Positions 9,661-18,829 are shown, numbered from the stretch's first letter. The stretch is 64,000 nt of DNA from Acinetobacter tjernbergiae DSM 14971 = CIP 107465 (GCF_000374425.1 NZ_KB894367.1:42809-106808), one strand, 5' to 3'. Translations and numbers: made by a program. The notes: generated by a model not told the origin, from the letters alone.

Positions 9661-10028
9661 AACCACCTCTGCACAGCCCATTGCACAGCATCGGCTTGGT
9701 TCAAACTGACGAAATAAGGCACATGCCACGCTTTTTGCAAAGCTGGCGTGTCCAATCGAATCCGATCTGCTTCATCTTGAGCAATACGTGCAAATCCCAA
9801 ACAATGTTGATAAAAATCAGGTTTATATTGCTTATACCATTTCGCTTGAATTGCTCGATATTCTTCGGGAAATTCGGTATTCACCTCAGTTTGCATAATC
9901 AGCACAAAATTTCTTTTTTGCTCGAAATATTGTTGAATATGCGCTAACCATTGTTCAAATTCTGCCACCGAGACATGCGCGGCAAAACGCATGTCTAAGA
10001 TGTGCATCTCATTGATTGATAAACTCAT
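9657..10028 (-). CDS. actB: Small soluble protein of the acinetoferrin cluster (ActB-like)
   Basis: The 123-residue protein has no signal peptide and no membrane segment. It is rich in aromatic residues and charge, and I recognise no catalytic motif. Its position between acbD and actC, with 4-base overlaps at both ends, matches ActB of the A. haemolyticus acinetoferrin locus, whose function was not defined. Homologues of this size occur beside other hydroxamate siderophore genes. An accessory role in siderophore maturation or processing is possible, but nothing in the sequence shows it. Confidence 0.7.
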   Translation of the reverse strand: MSLSINEMHILDMRFAAHVSVAEFEQWLAHIQQYFEQKRNFVLIMQTEVNTEFPEEYRAIQAKWYKQYKPDFYQHCLGFARIAQDEADRIRLDTPALQKAWHVPYFVSLNQADAVQWAVQRWL

Positions 10029-10672
10029 GTAACACTCAGGACTTTGGCTGGCTGATCTGCGAGCTGTTGTTGTAATTGCTGTGATGTTTGGAGAGATTGA
10101 CCAAACTTGTTATAAAAAGTTTCTCTAAAGCAGTAGTACAACATGGCAGTTTTCTCAGCCATTGGAATGAGACGTTGGCTTTCGTAGCACATCTCCTCGA
10201 CCACTGCTGCATAAGGCTTAACCGTATGATCTGGTTCACCCACAATTTTTTTGGCTTGAGAATTTTCAAAAATATAGAAACTGAGCAAGCGAATAGTTGG
10301 ACGCAAAAATCCTTTACCAAATACAGACTTATCGCCAAAAAGTAGATGCCAGCCTAGATCATGGTCATCACCCTCGTAATAACGACCTAAACGATCTCGT
10401 TTACCTTCATAGATTTCGGTATAACCCACATCTTTGCCATCCACACCCACAATCAATAAACGTTGGTGGTCATCTGCAAGCATCTTGTCGAAATACACCT
10501 GCAAATCCAGTGCAGATTTATTCAATTGCCATTGTGGAATCACATGTGGCTCATGCATCCATTGATGTAATAAAGGAATATCTTGTGGATATTGCACTTG
10601 TCTTAAATAATATTGCGTCCCATTCTCATGGTATTCATAATAATCAGGGAGTCGCTGAGAGATTGTGTTCAT
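10025..10672 (-). CDS. acbD: Siderophore GNAT acyltransferase (AcbD-like)
   Basis: A 215-residue protein of the IucB/RhbD/AlcB acetyltransferase group: LRQVQYPQDIPLLHQWMH near the N-terminus, then LLFGDKSVFGKGFLRP and KIVGEPDH, characteristic of siderophore N-acyltransferases in the GNAT fold. In acinetoferrin synthesis it would acylate N-hydroxy-1,3-diaminopropane, with an octenoyl group in the known compound. It starts 33 bases after acbC, behind AAAGGTCTG, and overlaps actB by 4 bases. Acyl-chain specificity cannot be read from the sequence. Confidence 0.87.
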   Translation of the reverse strand: MNTISQRLPDYYEYHENGTQYYLRQVQYPQDIPLLHQWMHEPHVIPQWQLNKSALDLQVYFDKMLADDHQRLLIVGVDGKDVGYTEIYEGKRDRLGRYYEGDDHDLGWHLLFGDKSVFGKGFLRPTIRLLSFYIFENSQAKKIVGEPDHTVKPYAAVVEEMCYESQRLIPMAEKTAMLYYCFRETFYNKFGQSLQTSQQLQQQLADQPAKVLSVT

Positions 10673-10705
10673 ATCAGACCTTTATTTATTCAATCTTAGA
10701 AATAG

Positions 10706-12523
10706 TTAGCCAGCTTTAGATTTAGCTTGTTGAGTACCCCATTCCGCCAATGTCTCTGGGCTCACAGGGTTTGCAATTGGATCTAGGAAAACAGGCACAG
10801 GACGTTCTGCTTCATCGTTATAACTTGTGGTAAATAGACGCACACGGTTCAAACAAATCTTGGTGTAAGTTGGTCGTAACATGGCAAATTTTTCAGCACG
10901 TTCAGCCAATTCAGGATGCTGTTGGTTAAACTCAACGATAACGTTGGAAATGGTTTGCCAGAAATCAAGTTCTGAATATTCAGGATAATCTTGCAAGAAC
11001 ACATTACAGATATAACGGTAATGCACCATGAACAGACCTGTGAAAATGAAATGACTTAAATCGGTTGCTTCATGACGTAATAACAAATTAGCTTCAGATG
11101 GCAGTTGACCTAATTCAGGGAAATCTTCATCCACCAAATTGATATCATCGATAAAGTCTTTTAAAACCAATGCTTTCGGCACGCCATTTTCATGCACCAA
11201 CATGGTGTTCTCACCATGCGGTGAAAAAGCTAAACCATAGCGATACAGGCAAAGCAATAACGGACTTAAGCAGACTTGCGCAAATTGCGCTAACCAAGCT
11301 AAAGGGCTTAAACCTGATGCTTGAATCAGTACACTGAGGATGGATTGACCTGAAATATCTCGGTGTAATAGCGCTGCTTGAGAAAGTACTTGCTGTGATG
11401 GGTCAACATAGCGACCGACACTTTCACGCCATAAGCAGCCAAAGAGTTCTTTAAATTGATAAGGCGCACCTTCAATTTGGTCAAAACACGGTTGATGAAT
11501 CGTTAAGGTCGCCACTTCACCCAAGAAAATCACACCTGTTTTTTGTAAGTCTTGATCTTGTTGATGAATTTGCTTTAACCATGCAGTAACAGCAGGCGCT
11601 GCAAGATTACGTTTTGAAGGTAATCCACGATAAACAGCCGTGTTAAAAATACTCACTGGCAGTTTAATGTAATGACGTTGTAAGTTGGATGTATTACATA
11701 GTGTGCGAATAGACTGCATGGGCACATAGCTATCTTGGCTAATATTCAACTCAATAATTTTTTGATCGACAATTTGATTGGCATAAGTTGGAACGAGCCA
11801 TTGATGCCATTGCCAAGCATGCACAGGAATCAAAAAATAATTTTGAGGGTCGAGATTTTTTTCTTTTAGAACATCAATGAATTGTTCAAGTTCATTTGCA
11901 TCAAACTCATGTTGATACAAAGCACAAGCATCCCATTGTTCAGTACTGCGGAACTCAGCCAAATTACGATGTACTGCCAACCATAATACTTTGACTTCTG
12001 GTGATAGCTCTGGTGCAGCACTTAAATAATCATCATAACCAAAGCCCATACGCCCCTTACTCATAATCAACCAAGGATGACCGCGTAACATGCCTTCAAC
12101 TTTATAATGCGATTCAGTTAAAACCGCAGCACTTGGCAAACGCGTTTCATTGAACAAATGTGCTTCTGCCAACCAAGTATTATTCATTTCCTTAATCAAA
12201 TACGCTTTGGTGAATGGCTTTACATTGGAACTGTCAGACATTGCGACAATAAACTCATGTAAATTCCAAGCAGGCTGATCACTCTGCTGACCATTGGTTA
12301 CATCACGTACCGAACCTTCCTGAATATTCCAGTGCCCAAGTCGATATTGATGACCTTGAAATTCATAATGACGATTGCCGAGATCGAGCTGATAACGTCC
12401 TACTGATAAGGCTTTAACTTCAATAATTTCTTCATATAGAAACTCTGCAATCGCCATTTCAATGAGACGCTGCCCAGCGGCACGCCATTGCTGCTGATTA
12501 ATTTTTAAAGTTGCAAAGTTCAT
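10706..12523 (-). CDS. acbC: IucA/IucC-family NIS siderophore synthetase (AcbC-like)
   Basis: A 605-residue NRPS-independent siderophore synthetase. It has the family features KGRMGFGYDDYLSAAPELSP (substrate and ATP binding), HPWLIMSKGR, HAWQWHQW, and the C-terminal segments YGLAFSPHGENTMLV and LVLKDFIDD (catalytic ATP-grasp-like region with FhuF-like C-terminus). With acbA it should carry out the two amide condensations between citrate and the acylated diaminopropane arms. Its ATG overlaps the acbB stop as ATGA. Which of the two synthetases acts first is not evident here. Confidence 0.9.
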   Translation of the reverse strand: MNFATLKINQQQWRAAGQRLIEMAIAEFLYEEIIEVKALSVGRYQLDLGNRHYEFQGHQYRLGHWNIQEGSVRDVTNGQQSDQPAWNLHEFIVAMSDSSNVKPFTKAYLIKEMNNTWLAEAHLFNETRLPSAAVLTESHYKVEGMLRGHPWLIMSKGRMGFGYDDYLSAAPELSPEVKVLWLAVHRNLAEFRSTEQWDACALYQHEFDANELEQFIDVLKEKNLDPQNYFLIPVHAWQWHQWLVPTYANQIVDQKIIELNISQDSYVPMQSIRTLCNTSNLQRHYIKLPVSIFNTAVYRGLPSKRNLAAPAVTAWLKQIHQQDQDLQKTGVIFLGEVATLTIHQPCFDQIEGAPYQFKELFGCLWRESVGRYVDPSQQVLSQAALLHRDISGQSILSVLIQASGLSPLAWLAQFAQVCLSPLLLCLYRYGLAFSPHGENTMLVHENGVPKALVLKDFIDDINLVDEDFPELGQLPSEANLLLRHEATDLSHFIFTGLFMVHYRYICNVFLQDYPEYSELDFWQTISNVIVEFNQQHPELAERAEKFAMLRPTYTKICLNRVRLFTTSYNDEAERPVPVFLDPIANPVSPETLAEWGTQQAKSKAG

Positions 12524-14001
12524 ATCAGTTTCTCATAAGTTGAATGTACAGAAGCAGTCTGTGTCCGCGTGTTTGCAGAACGATTACCCGAATGTGTCGT
12601 AATCGCGTTCTGTTCTGTTTTCTTTAAAATTGAGTGATTTTTGCTGACCGCTTTTTCACAAAGACAGTCATCAGAACGTGTTTTATCGTCTGAAATACAA
12701 ATTTTAGGATTTTGAGAGAGGTTAAAATGCTGGAAAGTCTGTACCTGTTGCCCAAGCTCATAAATCTGACGCTCAGCCAATTGATTAATAATCGTAGCTG
12801 CACGATAAGCGCCAAGACCTAAGTCTGGTGTACCAACCCCATGACTATGCATTTCTTGATTTTGAACAAAAATATGACCATTCAGATGATGTACAACCCG
12901 ATAGTCCTCGGTAATTTGCCAGCGCTGTTTATGATCAAATTCAATATAAGGTTTCAGCAACTGCATAAAACCAAAGTCAGGCGTAAAATAACCTGTTGCT
13001 GCAACGAGGAAATCACAATCAAGATGGAAGCTTTGCGCCGTGGCACGATGTTGGAAATGCAGTCGAATCTTTTGTGTATCCAACACTTCGGCATCTTTCA
13101 AATCACATTGGCTATGTAAATGTGTTTGTAAACTTTGACCCGCGATGCTGCGATGATAAAACTTTTGATAGATTTCACGAATGGTTTTTGCACTGATCCC
13201 CTTGTACAACAAAGCTTGCTGCTGCAATTGCTGCTCTTTTTTCTCGACTGGCAAATCATAAAAATGCTGCGCATAGTCAGGGCTAAAGTGCTCCAGTCCC
13301 AATGGTGCATACTCCATTGGGAAAAAACCTTGAGAGCGGGTAAACCAATGCAAATCAAATGAATGATTTGCCTCATCTTGCTGTTTATCAAACAGATCAA
13401 TAAAGACTTCAGCCGCAGATTGCCCTGAACCAAGCACCACCACATCGCCATGTAAATCCGTATCAGCATGCGTCATATATTGAGCTGAATGCAGACATTT
13501 TTGTGGTTGCTGTTGCTGAACTTTTGCCAGACATTCAGGCAAATAAGGCACATTGCCGCTTCCAATCAACAAATGATGGCATAAATAACTGTGCTGAATC
13601 CCTTCTGACTCAACTAGTACCTTAAAACCGATGGTTTGAGGTTCAATCATCAAAACACGAGATTGGTATTCAATACAGTCAAGCTGTTCTGCAACCCATT
13701 GGCAATAATGGTTATATTCACAACGTGGAATATGTGGTTGCTCTAAGAAATAGAATTTATATAAACGTTGATGATGACGCAGATAATTCAAGAAACTGAA
13801 TGGACTGGTTGGATCAACCATCGACACCAAATCCGCCATAAATGGCACTTGTAATACCGTATTGGGTAACTGCATTCCTGCATGCCAATCGAATTGAGCT
13901 TTTTGCTCGAAAAATGCATAGTTTAATGCACTTTTATTCTGTAGCAGACTGGCAAGACTTAAATTAAATGGTCCTAGACCAATTCCAATAAAATCAAGCA
14001 T
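12520..14001 (-). CDS. acbB: Flavin-dependent amine N-monooxygenase (AcbB-like)
   Basis: A 493-residue member of the IucD/RhbE/SidA N-hydroxylase family. IGIGLGPFNLSLA is the FAD site, VVVLGSGQSAAEVF the NADPH Rossmann motif, and LVAATGY the conserved C-terminal motif. It should hydroxylate 1,3-diaminopropane before acylation. The ATG at 14001 is preferred because AGAAGG sits about 9 bases upstream; it overlaps the acbA stop by 8 bases. The last 60 or so residues are polar and low-complexity (including SDDCLCEKAV), and extend past the usual end of the family. No lesion is seen in the catalytic part. Confidence 0.88.
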   Translation of the reverse strand: MLDFIGIGLGPFNLSLASLLQNKSALNYAFFEQKAQFDWHAGMQLPNTVLQVPFMADLVSMVDPTSPFSFLNYLRHHQRLYKFYFLEQPHIPRCEYNHYCQWVAEQLDCIEYQSRVLMIEPQTIGFKVLVESEGIQHSYLCHHLLIGSGNVPYLPECLAKVQQQQPQKCLHSAQYMTHADTDLHGDVVVLGSGQSAAEVFIDLFDKQQDEANHSFDLHWFTRSQGFFPMEYAPLGLEHFSPDYAQHFYDLPVEKKEQQLQQQALLYKGISAKTIREIYQKFYHRSIAGQSLQTHLHSQCDLKDAEVLDTQKIRLHFQHRATAQSFHLDCDFLVAATGYFTPDFGFMQLLKPYIEFDHKQRWQITEDYRVVHHLNGHIFVQNQEMHSHGVGTPDLGLGAYRAATIINQLAERQIYELGQQVQTFQHFNLSQNPKICISDDKTRSDDCLCEKAVSKNHSILKKTEQNAITTHSGNRSANTRTQTASVHSTYEKLI

Positions 14002-15778
14002 AACTGACATCCTTCTGTGAAATACGCAGCGGATTTGGCAGTTGTACATAGACAGATTGATTTTCGACAGGTGCGATCAGTTCATCTAACTCATGCAAAC
14101 GAGTCAGTAAATTACCCTTATAAGGTAAAGTTGGATTGAACAATAACCCCTGTAATAAGGTACTGTCTGGATATTGCTGTAATTGCACCTGTAAGAAAGT
14201 TTTTAAATGTTCAAGCAATTCATCTTCGGTGATATAGCCTGTTGCACCAATCGCATTGATTATGCCGAACAAGGTATTACCAAAAAAATAATAGCTAAAA
14301 CGTTCATCGACAAAATCTTTAGGGCCAACAGCAAAAGCTTTTTCTTTCAGCTCAGGTAAGGCTTGCAGAATTTCAGTGGCAAACTCTTCAATATAATAGA
14401 AACCTTGGTTATCTCGTATCCACAAGGTTTTTGGAAAATGATTCTCTAGCTCCAATAACACATTTTGCTGATGTGATTCAAAAGCCATACCATAACGATG
14501 GTAGACATACATTAAAGGTTGCAAACTGACTTCAAGGAAACGATTAAACCAATCTAGCGCAATCTCTGAAAAATCAGTTTCATGATGTGCTTTTGCGATT
14601 TTTGCAAATAAAGTATTAAAACGATTGAGCGGTTTACTTGGATGATCCTGACATAAAGAAGCAATACAAGTCACTTGTTGCTGTGGATGGAATGGCTGAT
14701 CGCGGAAAATACAGATACTTTCATTCACCACTTCATCATCAATTTTTAAAGCAATCCACGCTGGATCATTCACCGCTTTTAAGCTTGGGCACTGTTTTAA
14801 AATATTCTGACCCAATTCACTGTGCCATAGACGATGTGTCAGTTCACCACGGTGGCATTCTTTGGCTAAATTTACCCGAATAGAGTTGGTGATCATCACT
14901 GAAAGTGAGGGTTTCACCATCCAAGGTGCATTAAAACTCGCAAGTGTACGAATCGATGTTGTTGGCGAAAATTGCCAGCCACGCAAGCCTAAATCAATCA
15001 GTTGTCCTGTTTGTTTAAGGCGTTCGAACCATGGTTTACTTTGTAAGTAACGCGCTTGCCAAGGATGTAAAGGTAGTAACTTATATTCAGCATGGGTTTT
15101 TAATAGATTGATATCTTGTTCAGATAAATACCACTGTAAAGCAGTTTTCAATTGGGCTGAAATACTTTCATCAGTGGCACTACCCTCAGAAATATAGTCT
15201 TGATGAACCAACCAATAATACAGTTGTGTCTTGCCTTTATGTTCAGGAGAGAACTTTAACCAATCTTCATGCACAAACCCTGTTCTACTTTTCGGTGCTG
15301 GATGCATGCTATGCCCCAGAATCAAAGCTTGTTCAGTTTCAATAAAACTCTGACCTGCTTTAACAAGATCATTAAAGTCTTCTTCACGTCGTACTAAAAA
15401 CTGTTGTAACGCATCCCGACTTTGAATCCATTTTTCAACCAATGAAGCAGCATCTAATGGAATCGAAGATTCAAGAACCAGTTCTTCAAGCAGGAGACCT
15501 ATAATTGTAACAGGGCTTAAAGTTTTGATTTGTCCATGAATAATAATTTGCGGAAGATTTGCTAAACGGTGCCGTCCTACCCGACTGACATAGGATAAAG
15601 GGAAATAACAATATGCTTGGATGGAGTGAATGGGGATGAATAACAGCGTCAAACCTTGGCTAAACGCTTGTTGTTGTGAATTTTGTTGATCATTATTAAG
15701 CAAATGACCTTTGCCAGTTTCTTGCGTGTATGCATTGACGAAATGTTGCATCGCCAATCGATTGGCAAGTTGTTGCAT
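13994..15778 (-). CDS. acbA: IucA/IucC-family NIS siderophore synthetase (AcbA-like)
   Basis: First gene of the acinetoferrin operon, 594 residues. NIS synthetase signatures include LGHSMHPAPKSRTGF (ATP and substrate site), LPLHPWQARYLQ, SIRTLASFNAPWMVK and, late in the protein, HRYGMAFESHQQNVLLEL. It activates a citrate carboxylate with ATP for condensation with an N-hydroxy-N-acyl-diaminopropane arm. The ATG at 15778 has GAGG about 9 bases upstream and is preferred to an in-frame GTG at 15796. A Fur box lies about 140 bases upstream, so the whole downstream operon should be induced in iron-poor conditions. Confidence 0.9.
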   Translation of the reverse strand: MQQLANRLAMQHFVNAYTQETGKGHLLNNDQQNSQQQAFSQGLTLLFIPIHSIQAYCYFPLSYVSRVGRHRLANLPQIIIHGQIKTLSPVTIIGLLLEELVLESSIPLDAASLVEKWIQSRDALQQFLVRREEDFNDLVKAGQSFIETEQALILGHSMHPAPKSRTGFVHEDWLKFSPEHKGKTQLYYWLVHQDYISEGSATDESISAQLKTALQWYLSEQDINLLKTHAEYKLLPLHPWQARYLQSKPWFERLKQTGQLIDLGLRGWQFSPTTSIRTLASFNAPWMVKPSLSVMITNSIRVNLAKECHRGELTHRLWHSELGQNILKQCPSLKAVNDPAWIALKIDDEVVNESICIFRDQPFHPQQQVTCIASLCQDHPSKPLNRFNTLFAKIAKAHHETDFSEIALDWFNRFLEVSLQPLMYVYHRYGMAFESHQQNVLLELENHFPKTLWIRDNQGFYYIEEFATEILQALPELKEKAFAVGPKDFVDERFSYYFFGNTLFGIINAIGATGYITEDELLEHLKTFLQVQLQQYPDSTLLQGLLFNPTLPYKGNLLTRLHELDELIAPVENQSVYVQLPNPLRISQKDVSYA

Positions 15779-15914
15779 CTGACGAATCCTCTTCACAAAA
15801 GAGCAAAATAAGCCTGTCCTAGAAGGAGCTATAAATTTATAAGATTTAAGTCTTTGAACAGTTGCTTTAATTTCATTTATGTTTCTGAACTTAGATGTAA
15901 ACTCTAAGAATGGA

Positions 15915-15933
15915 AATAATGATAATTATTATT
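15915..15933 (-). promoter_or_regulatory. Fur box in front of the acinetoferrin operon
   Basis: AATAATGATAATTATTATT matches 16 of 19 positions of the Fur consensus GATAATGATAATCATTATC. It sits about 140 bases upstream of acbA. A Fur box before acbA is reported for the A. haemolyticus cluster. Confidence 0.85.
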
Positions 15934-16052
15934 ATTTGATATTTCAATAGAAATTCAAAAAAAGAACTCTTCAGTCAAAATATTGAATTAATTGATTTTT
16001 ATTTTAGATAGATTAAAAAATGTGTCAAAAGACCTCAATTTTGCCATGAGTT

Positions 16053-16074
16053 TAAATGATAATATTATCATTTA
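16053..16074. promoter_or_regulatory. 22-bp perfect palindrome, possible operator
   Basis: TAAATGATAAT followed at once by its exact reverse complement ATTATCATTTA, between ybaK and the acbA Fur box. The half-sites resemble Fur TGATAAT but abut with no centre base, unlike the usual 7-1-7 Fur spacing. No T-tract follows on the minus strand, so it does not look like the ybaK terminator. The rest of the 355-base gap (15779-16133) holds only the Fur box and AT-rich sequence. Confidence 0.5.
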
Positions 16075-16133
16075 CGATAGACTTTACTTATCAGAAAACA
16101 ATGGATAAATTATGGATTTTTATAGGATTCCGA

Positions 16134-16601
16134 CTAAATATCAAGGATATCCATAAATACAGCATTTAATAATTGAGCCAAATCTTGAGGGTCAAGTCCA
16201 ATATCTAGTCCCCTCTTACCACCACTGACATAGATTTTTGAAAATGATTTCGCTGTTTCATCTATCATGGTTTTCAAGCGCTTTTTCTGTCCTAAAGGAC
16301 TAATTCCCCCTACCAGATAACCTGTTAAGCGTTCAGCATCTTTAGGATTTGCCATTTGTAGTTTTTTACATCCTACAGCTGTTGCAACTTTTTTAAGATT
16401 AAGCTGATGATTGACAGGTAAAATTGCGATGAAATAATTCTTTTCATCCGTCACCATTAATGTTTTAAATACTTCTTCAGCTTTTAAATTCAATTTTTCT
16501 GCAGCTTCAAGCCCAAAACTTTTTGCATTTGTATCGTGTTCATATTCATGAATAGAGAACGATATTTTATTTTTTTCTAATAGTTTACAAGCAGGTGTCA
16601 T
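16134..16601 (-). CDS. ybaK: Cys-tRNA(Pro)/Cys-tRNA(Cys) deacylase YbaK/EbsC
   Basis: A 155-residue single-domain protein of the YbaK family, which hydrolyses cysteine wrongly attached to tRNA(Pro). Family features are [23 protein letters not shown] and [17 protein letters not shown], with the catalytic lysine expected in the early VFKTL segment. Length is normal. It is a single gene with its own ATG start. It lies upstream of the siderophore operon on the same strand but 355 bases away and is probably transcribed separately. Confidence 0.9.
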   Translation of the reverse strand: MTPACKLLEKNKISFSIHEYEHDTNAKSFGLEAAEKLNLKAEEVFKTLMVTDEKNYFIAILPVNHQLNLKKVATAVGCKKLQMANPKDAERLTGYLVGGISPLGQKKRLKTMIDETAKSFSKIYVSGGKRGLDIGLDPQDLAQLLNAVFMDILDI

Positions 16602-16769
16602 AGTGAGTCAGTATTTTTTGTATGAGATTAAAAGTGGGATAAGTGTAGCATTTTCAAATAAAAGTTAAAATTTACTTAGGCTATTTAGCTAAAGTATTAT
16701 TTTCTTGATAATTCATTTCCCATCCTCATATATTCATCTAAAGATGTTAGGAATAGGCTCAAAGTATTT

Positions 16770-17075
16770 ATGAGTTACAAACATAATAATTTAATGGCTA
16801 TGCGCCAAAACTACTGGGATGACGAGGTATCACCTACTGTCCAAGCAGAAAAACAGTTTTTACGGCATACGCTTATTGAGGAAGGAATTTTTGAAAATGC
16901 AACTTTAGACGATACCAAGTATTTTTTCTTCACTCTTCCCAGTATTATCATCGTCAAAGCACATGCTTTAGGTTTCCATCACAGTCTTGTTAAACGTATG
17001 CTGATTAAGCATATTCATATGAACCGGTCTATTTTAATGCGTAAATCAACATTAAAAATTCAGTTTAAGCTTTAG
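16770..17075 (+). CDS. Small hypothetical protein
   Basis: The frame encodes 101 residues with no signal peptide. The C-terminal third is basic (HSLVKRMLIKHIHMNRSILMRKS) and the centre is hydrophobic and aromatic (YFFFTLPSIIIVKAHALGF). I recognise no domain. The composition looks coding and the frame is isolated between ybaK and the kinase gene with no competing long frame. An internal ATG at 16794 is an alternative start and neither has a strong ribosome site. A nucleic-acid-binding role would be a guess from the basic tail. Confidence 0.5.
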   Translation: MSYKHNNLMAMRQNYWDDEVSPTVQAEKQFLRHTLIEEGIFENATLDDTKYFFFTLPSIIIVKAHALGFHHSLVKRMLIKHIHMNRSILMRKSTLKIQFKL

Positions 17076-17268
17076 GACAAGTGTAAAATTATCTAGAATT
17101 TAGAATCAAAAAAATGCTTAGGCTATTTCTATATTTTGATTTATTTCACAAATTTAGACTGATAATTCAAGATATTGAACTATTTTAATACGTTCAAAAG
17201 CTGTAATATCCGCTACAATTTAAGCCTCAGCTTTCAACCCTCCGATTTCAGCATAGGATTTTTCTTTC

Positions 17269-18645
17269 ATGTCAGATCAGAACGATAAGCTTAAGAATCT
17301 AAAAACCTCCTCTGTGGATCGTCGCTTATCTATTGCAAAAGCGTCTTTGCTTGCTGGAACTCGTTGGGCAACTGCAAGTGCTACGTCTATCTTTTCTAGT
17401 GAAGAAGAAAAAGAAAAGAAACGTAAAAAAGCTATGGCTGACCAAGCCCACTACTTAGTTTCTGAAATTGGAAAATTAAAAGGTTCAATCGTTAAGATTG
17501 GACAAATGATGGCTTTATACGGCGAACATTTCCTACCAGAAGAAATCACACAAGCTTTAAATACGCTAAACAATCAAACAGTGGCATTGGCTTGGCCTGC
17601 AATTAAAGTGCATCTGCAAGAACAGTTAGGTTCAAAATTAAATGAACTCACGATTGATCATGAACCAATTGGCACAGCTTCACTTGCGCAAGTACACCGT
17701 GCAACACGTAAATCAGATGGTTTAGAACTTGTTTTAAAAATCCAATATCCAGGTGTTGCAGAAGCAATTGATTCGGATATGAACCTTTTTAAGAACATGC
17801 TAAAACTCACTCGCATGGTGCCACAAACCCGGGAATTTGATCAATGGTTTGATGAAGTCCGTGAGATGATGCATCGTGAAGTAGATTATGATATCGAAGC
17901 TGCGACAACACGGCGTTTTGCTGAACGCCTGAAAGATGACCCACGATATATTGTCCCACAAATCGTTGATGAACTTTGTGCTGAAAAAGTACTGTGTATG
18001 ACCTTCGAGCGTGGTGTACCGGTTAATAGTCCAGTCATGCTCTCTTTGCCTCAAGAACGTCGAAATCAAATCGGCGAAGCATCTTTAGAAATTGCTGTAC
18101 GTGAATTGTTTGATTGGGGTGAAATGCAAACCGATCCGAACTTTGGTAATTACCTTGTTCGTTTAGGTAATGGTGATGATGTAAAAGATAAAATAGTTTT
18201 ACTCGACTTTGGTGCTATTCGCCATTTTGATGACAATTTACTTAGCGTTGCTCGTAATTTGATTCATGCAGGTTATAGCCATGACAAAAATGCAATGGTT
18301 CAAGCCATGACAGGCTATGATTTTTTTGATGCAATGCCTGAAAGTATTAAACCTGGAATGGCGGATGTTTTTCTAATTGCAACAGAAGCATTTAGTTGTC
18401 CAAGTAATAATCCTGACATGCCAACAGGTGTGATGGATGATCAGGAACGCTATGATTGGAAAAAAAGCCAACTCCATAGTCGAGTAATGCAACAAGCGGC
18501 TCAGTCTATGGCATCTCGTTATTTTTCTATTCCGCCTAAAGAATTTATGTTTATCAGCCGTAAATTTATTGGTGCTTATACCTTCATGACGGTGATTGAA
18601 GCAAAGACCAATGTTCGTAAAATGATTCGTCAGTTTGCAAAATAA
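17269..18645 (+). CDS. ABC1/AarF/UbiB-family atypical kinase
   Basis: A 458-residue ABC1-family protein. It has the diagnostic KxGQ motif (KIGQMMALYGEHFLPEEI), the alanine-rich loop TASLAQVHRA that replaces the P-loop, the lysine in VLKIQYPGV, and the DFG-like LLDFGAIRHF. Members such as UbiB and Coq8 support ubiquinone synthesis or lipid handling through unorthodox ATPase activity. This copy is not next to ubiE or ubiJ and lacks an evident C-terminal membrane pair, so it may be a paralogue rather than UbiB itself. The target is unknown. Confidence 0.8.
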   Translation: MSDQNDKLKNLKTSSVDRRLSIAKASLLAGTRWATASATSIFSSEEEKEKKRKKAMADQAHYLVSEIGKLKGSIVKIGQMMALYGEHFLPEEITQALNTLNNQTVALAWPAIKVHLQEQLGSKLNELTIDHEPIGTASLAQVHRATRKSDGLELVLKIQYPGVAEAIDSDMNLFKNMLKLTRMVPQTREFDQWFDEVREMMHREVDYDIEAATTRRFAERLKDDPRYIVPQIVDELCAEKVLCMTFERGVPVNSPVMLSLPQERRNQIGEASLEIAVRELFDWGEMQTDPNFGNYLVRLGNGDDVKDKIVLLDFGAIRHFDDNLLSVARNLIHAGYSHDKNAMVQAMTGYDFFDAMPESIKPGMADVFLIATEAFSCPSNNPDMPTGVMDDQERYDWKKSQLHSRVMQQAAQSMASRYFSIPPKEFMFISRKFIGAYTFMTVIEAKTNVRKMIRQFAK

Positions 18646-18790
18646 TACAGTTTGCATTGCATATTTGCATAATAATGGAACTGTAATAACGGAGATGTTA
18701 TAAATAATCAGCCTAGAGCCATTGCGATAAATGCCGTTATGATCGTAAGCGTTCTGTAAGTTCACCAATAATAGGTTACACGCTTATCTT

Positions 18791-18820
18791 AAAGCCCATT
18801 TATGGGCTTTTTGTCTTTTT
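18791..18820 (+). terminator. Intrinsic terminator after the ABC1 kinase gene
   Basis: AAAGCCCA, a 4-base loop, then TGGGCTTT followed by TTGTCTTTTT. It lies 145 bases after the stop codon, leaving a fairly long 3' untranslated region with no open frame that I can support. Confidence 0.75.
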
Positions 18821-18829
18821 GGGATTTGA

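Noticed and set aside
12841..13362. Several overlapping plus-strand frames opposite acbB
   Set aside because: acbB is intact and clearly coding on the minus strand; these are shadows.
18373..18768. A 131-residue frame antisense to the end of the ABC1 kinase gene
   Set aside because: It mirrors a well-supported coding sequence and its translation has no recognisable features.
18646..18790. Possible small RNA in the long 3' region after the ABC1 kinase gene
   Set aside because: The terminator is clear, but I found no convincing independent promoter or conserved fold; it is more simply a 3' untranslated region.
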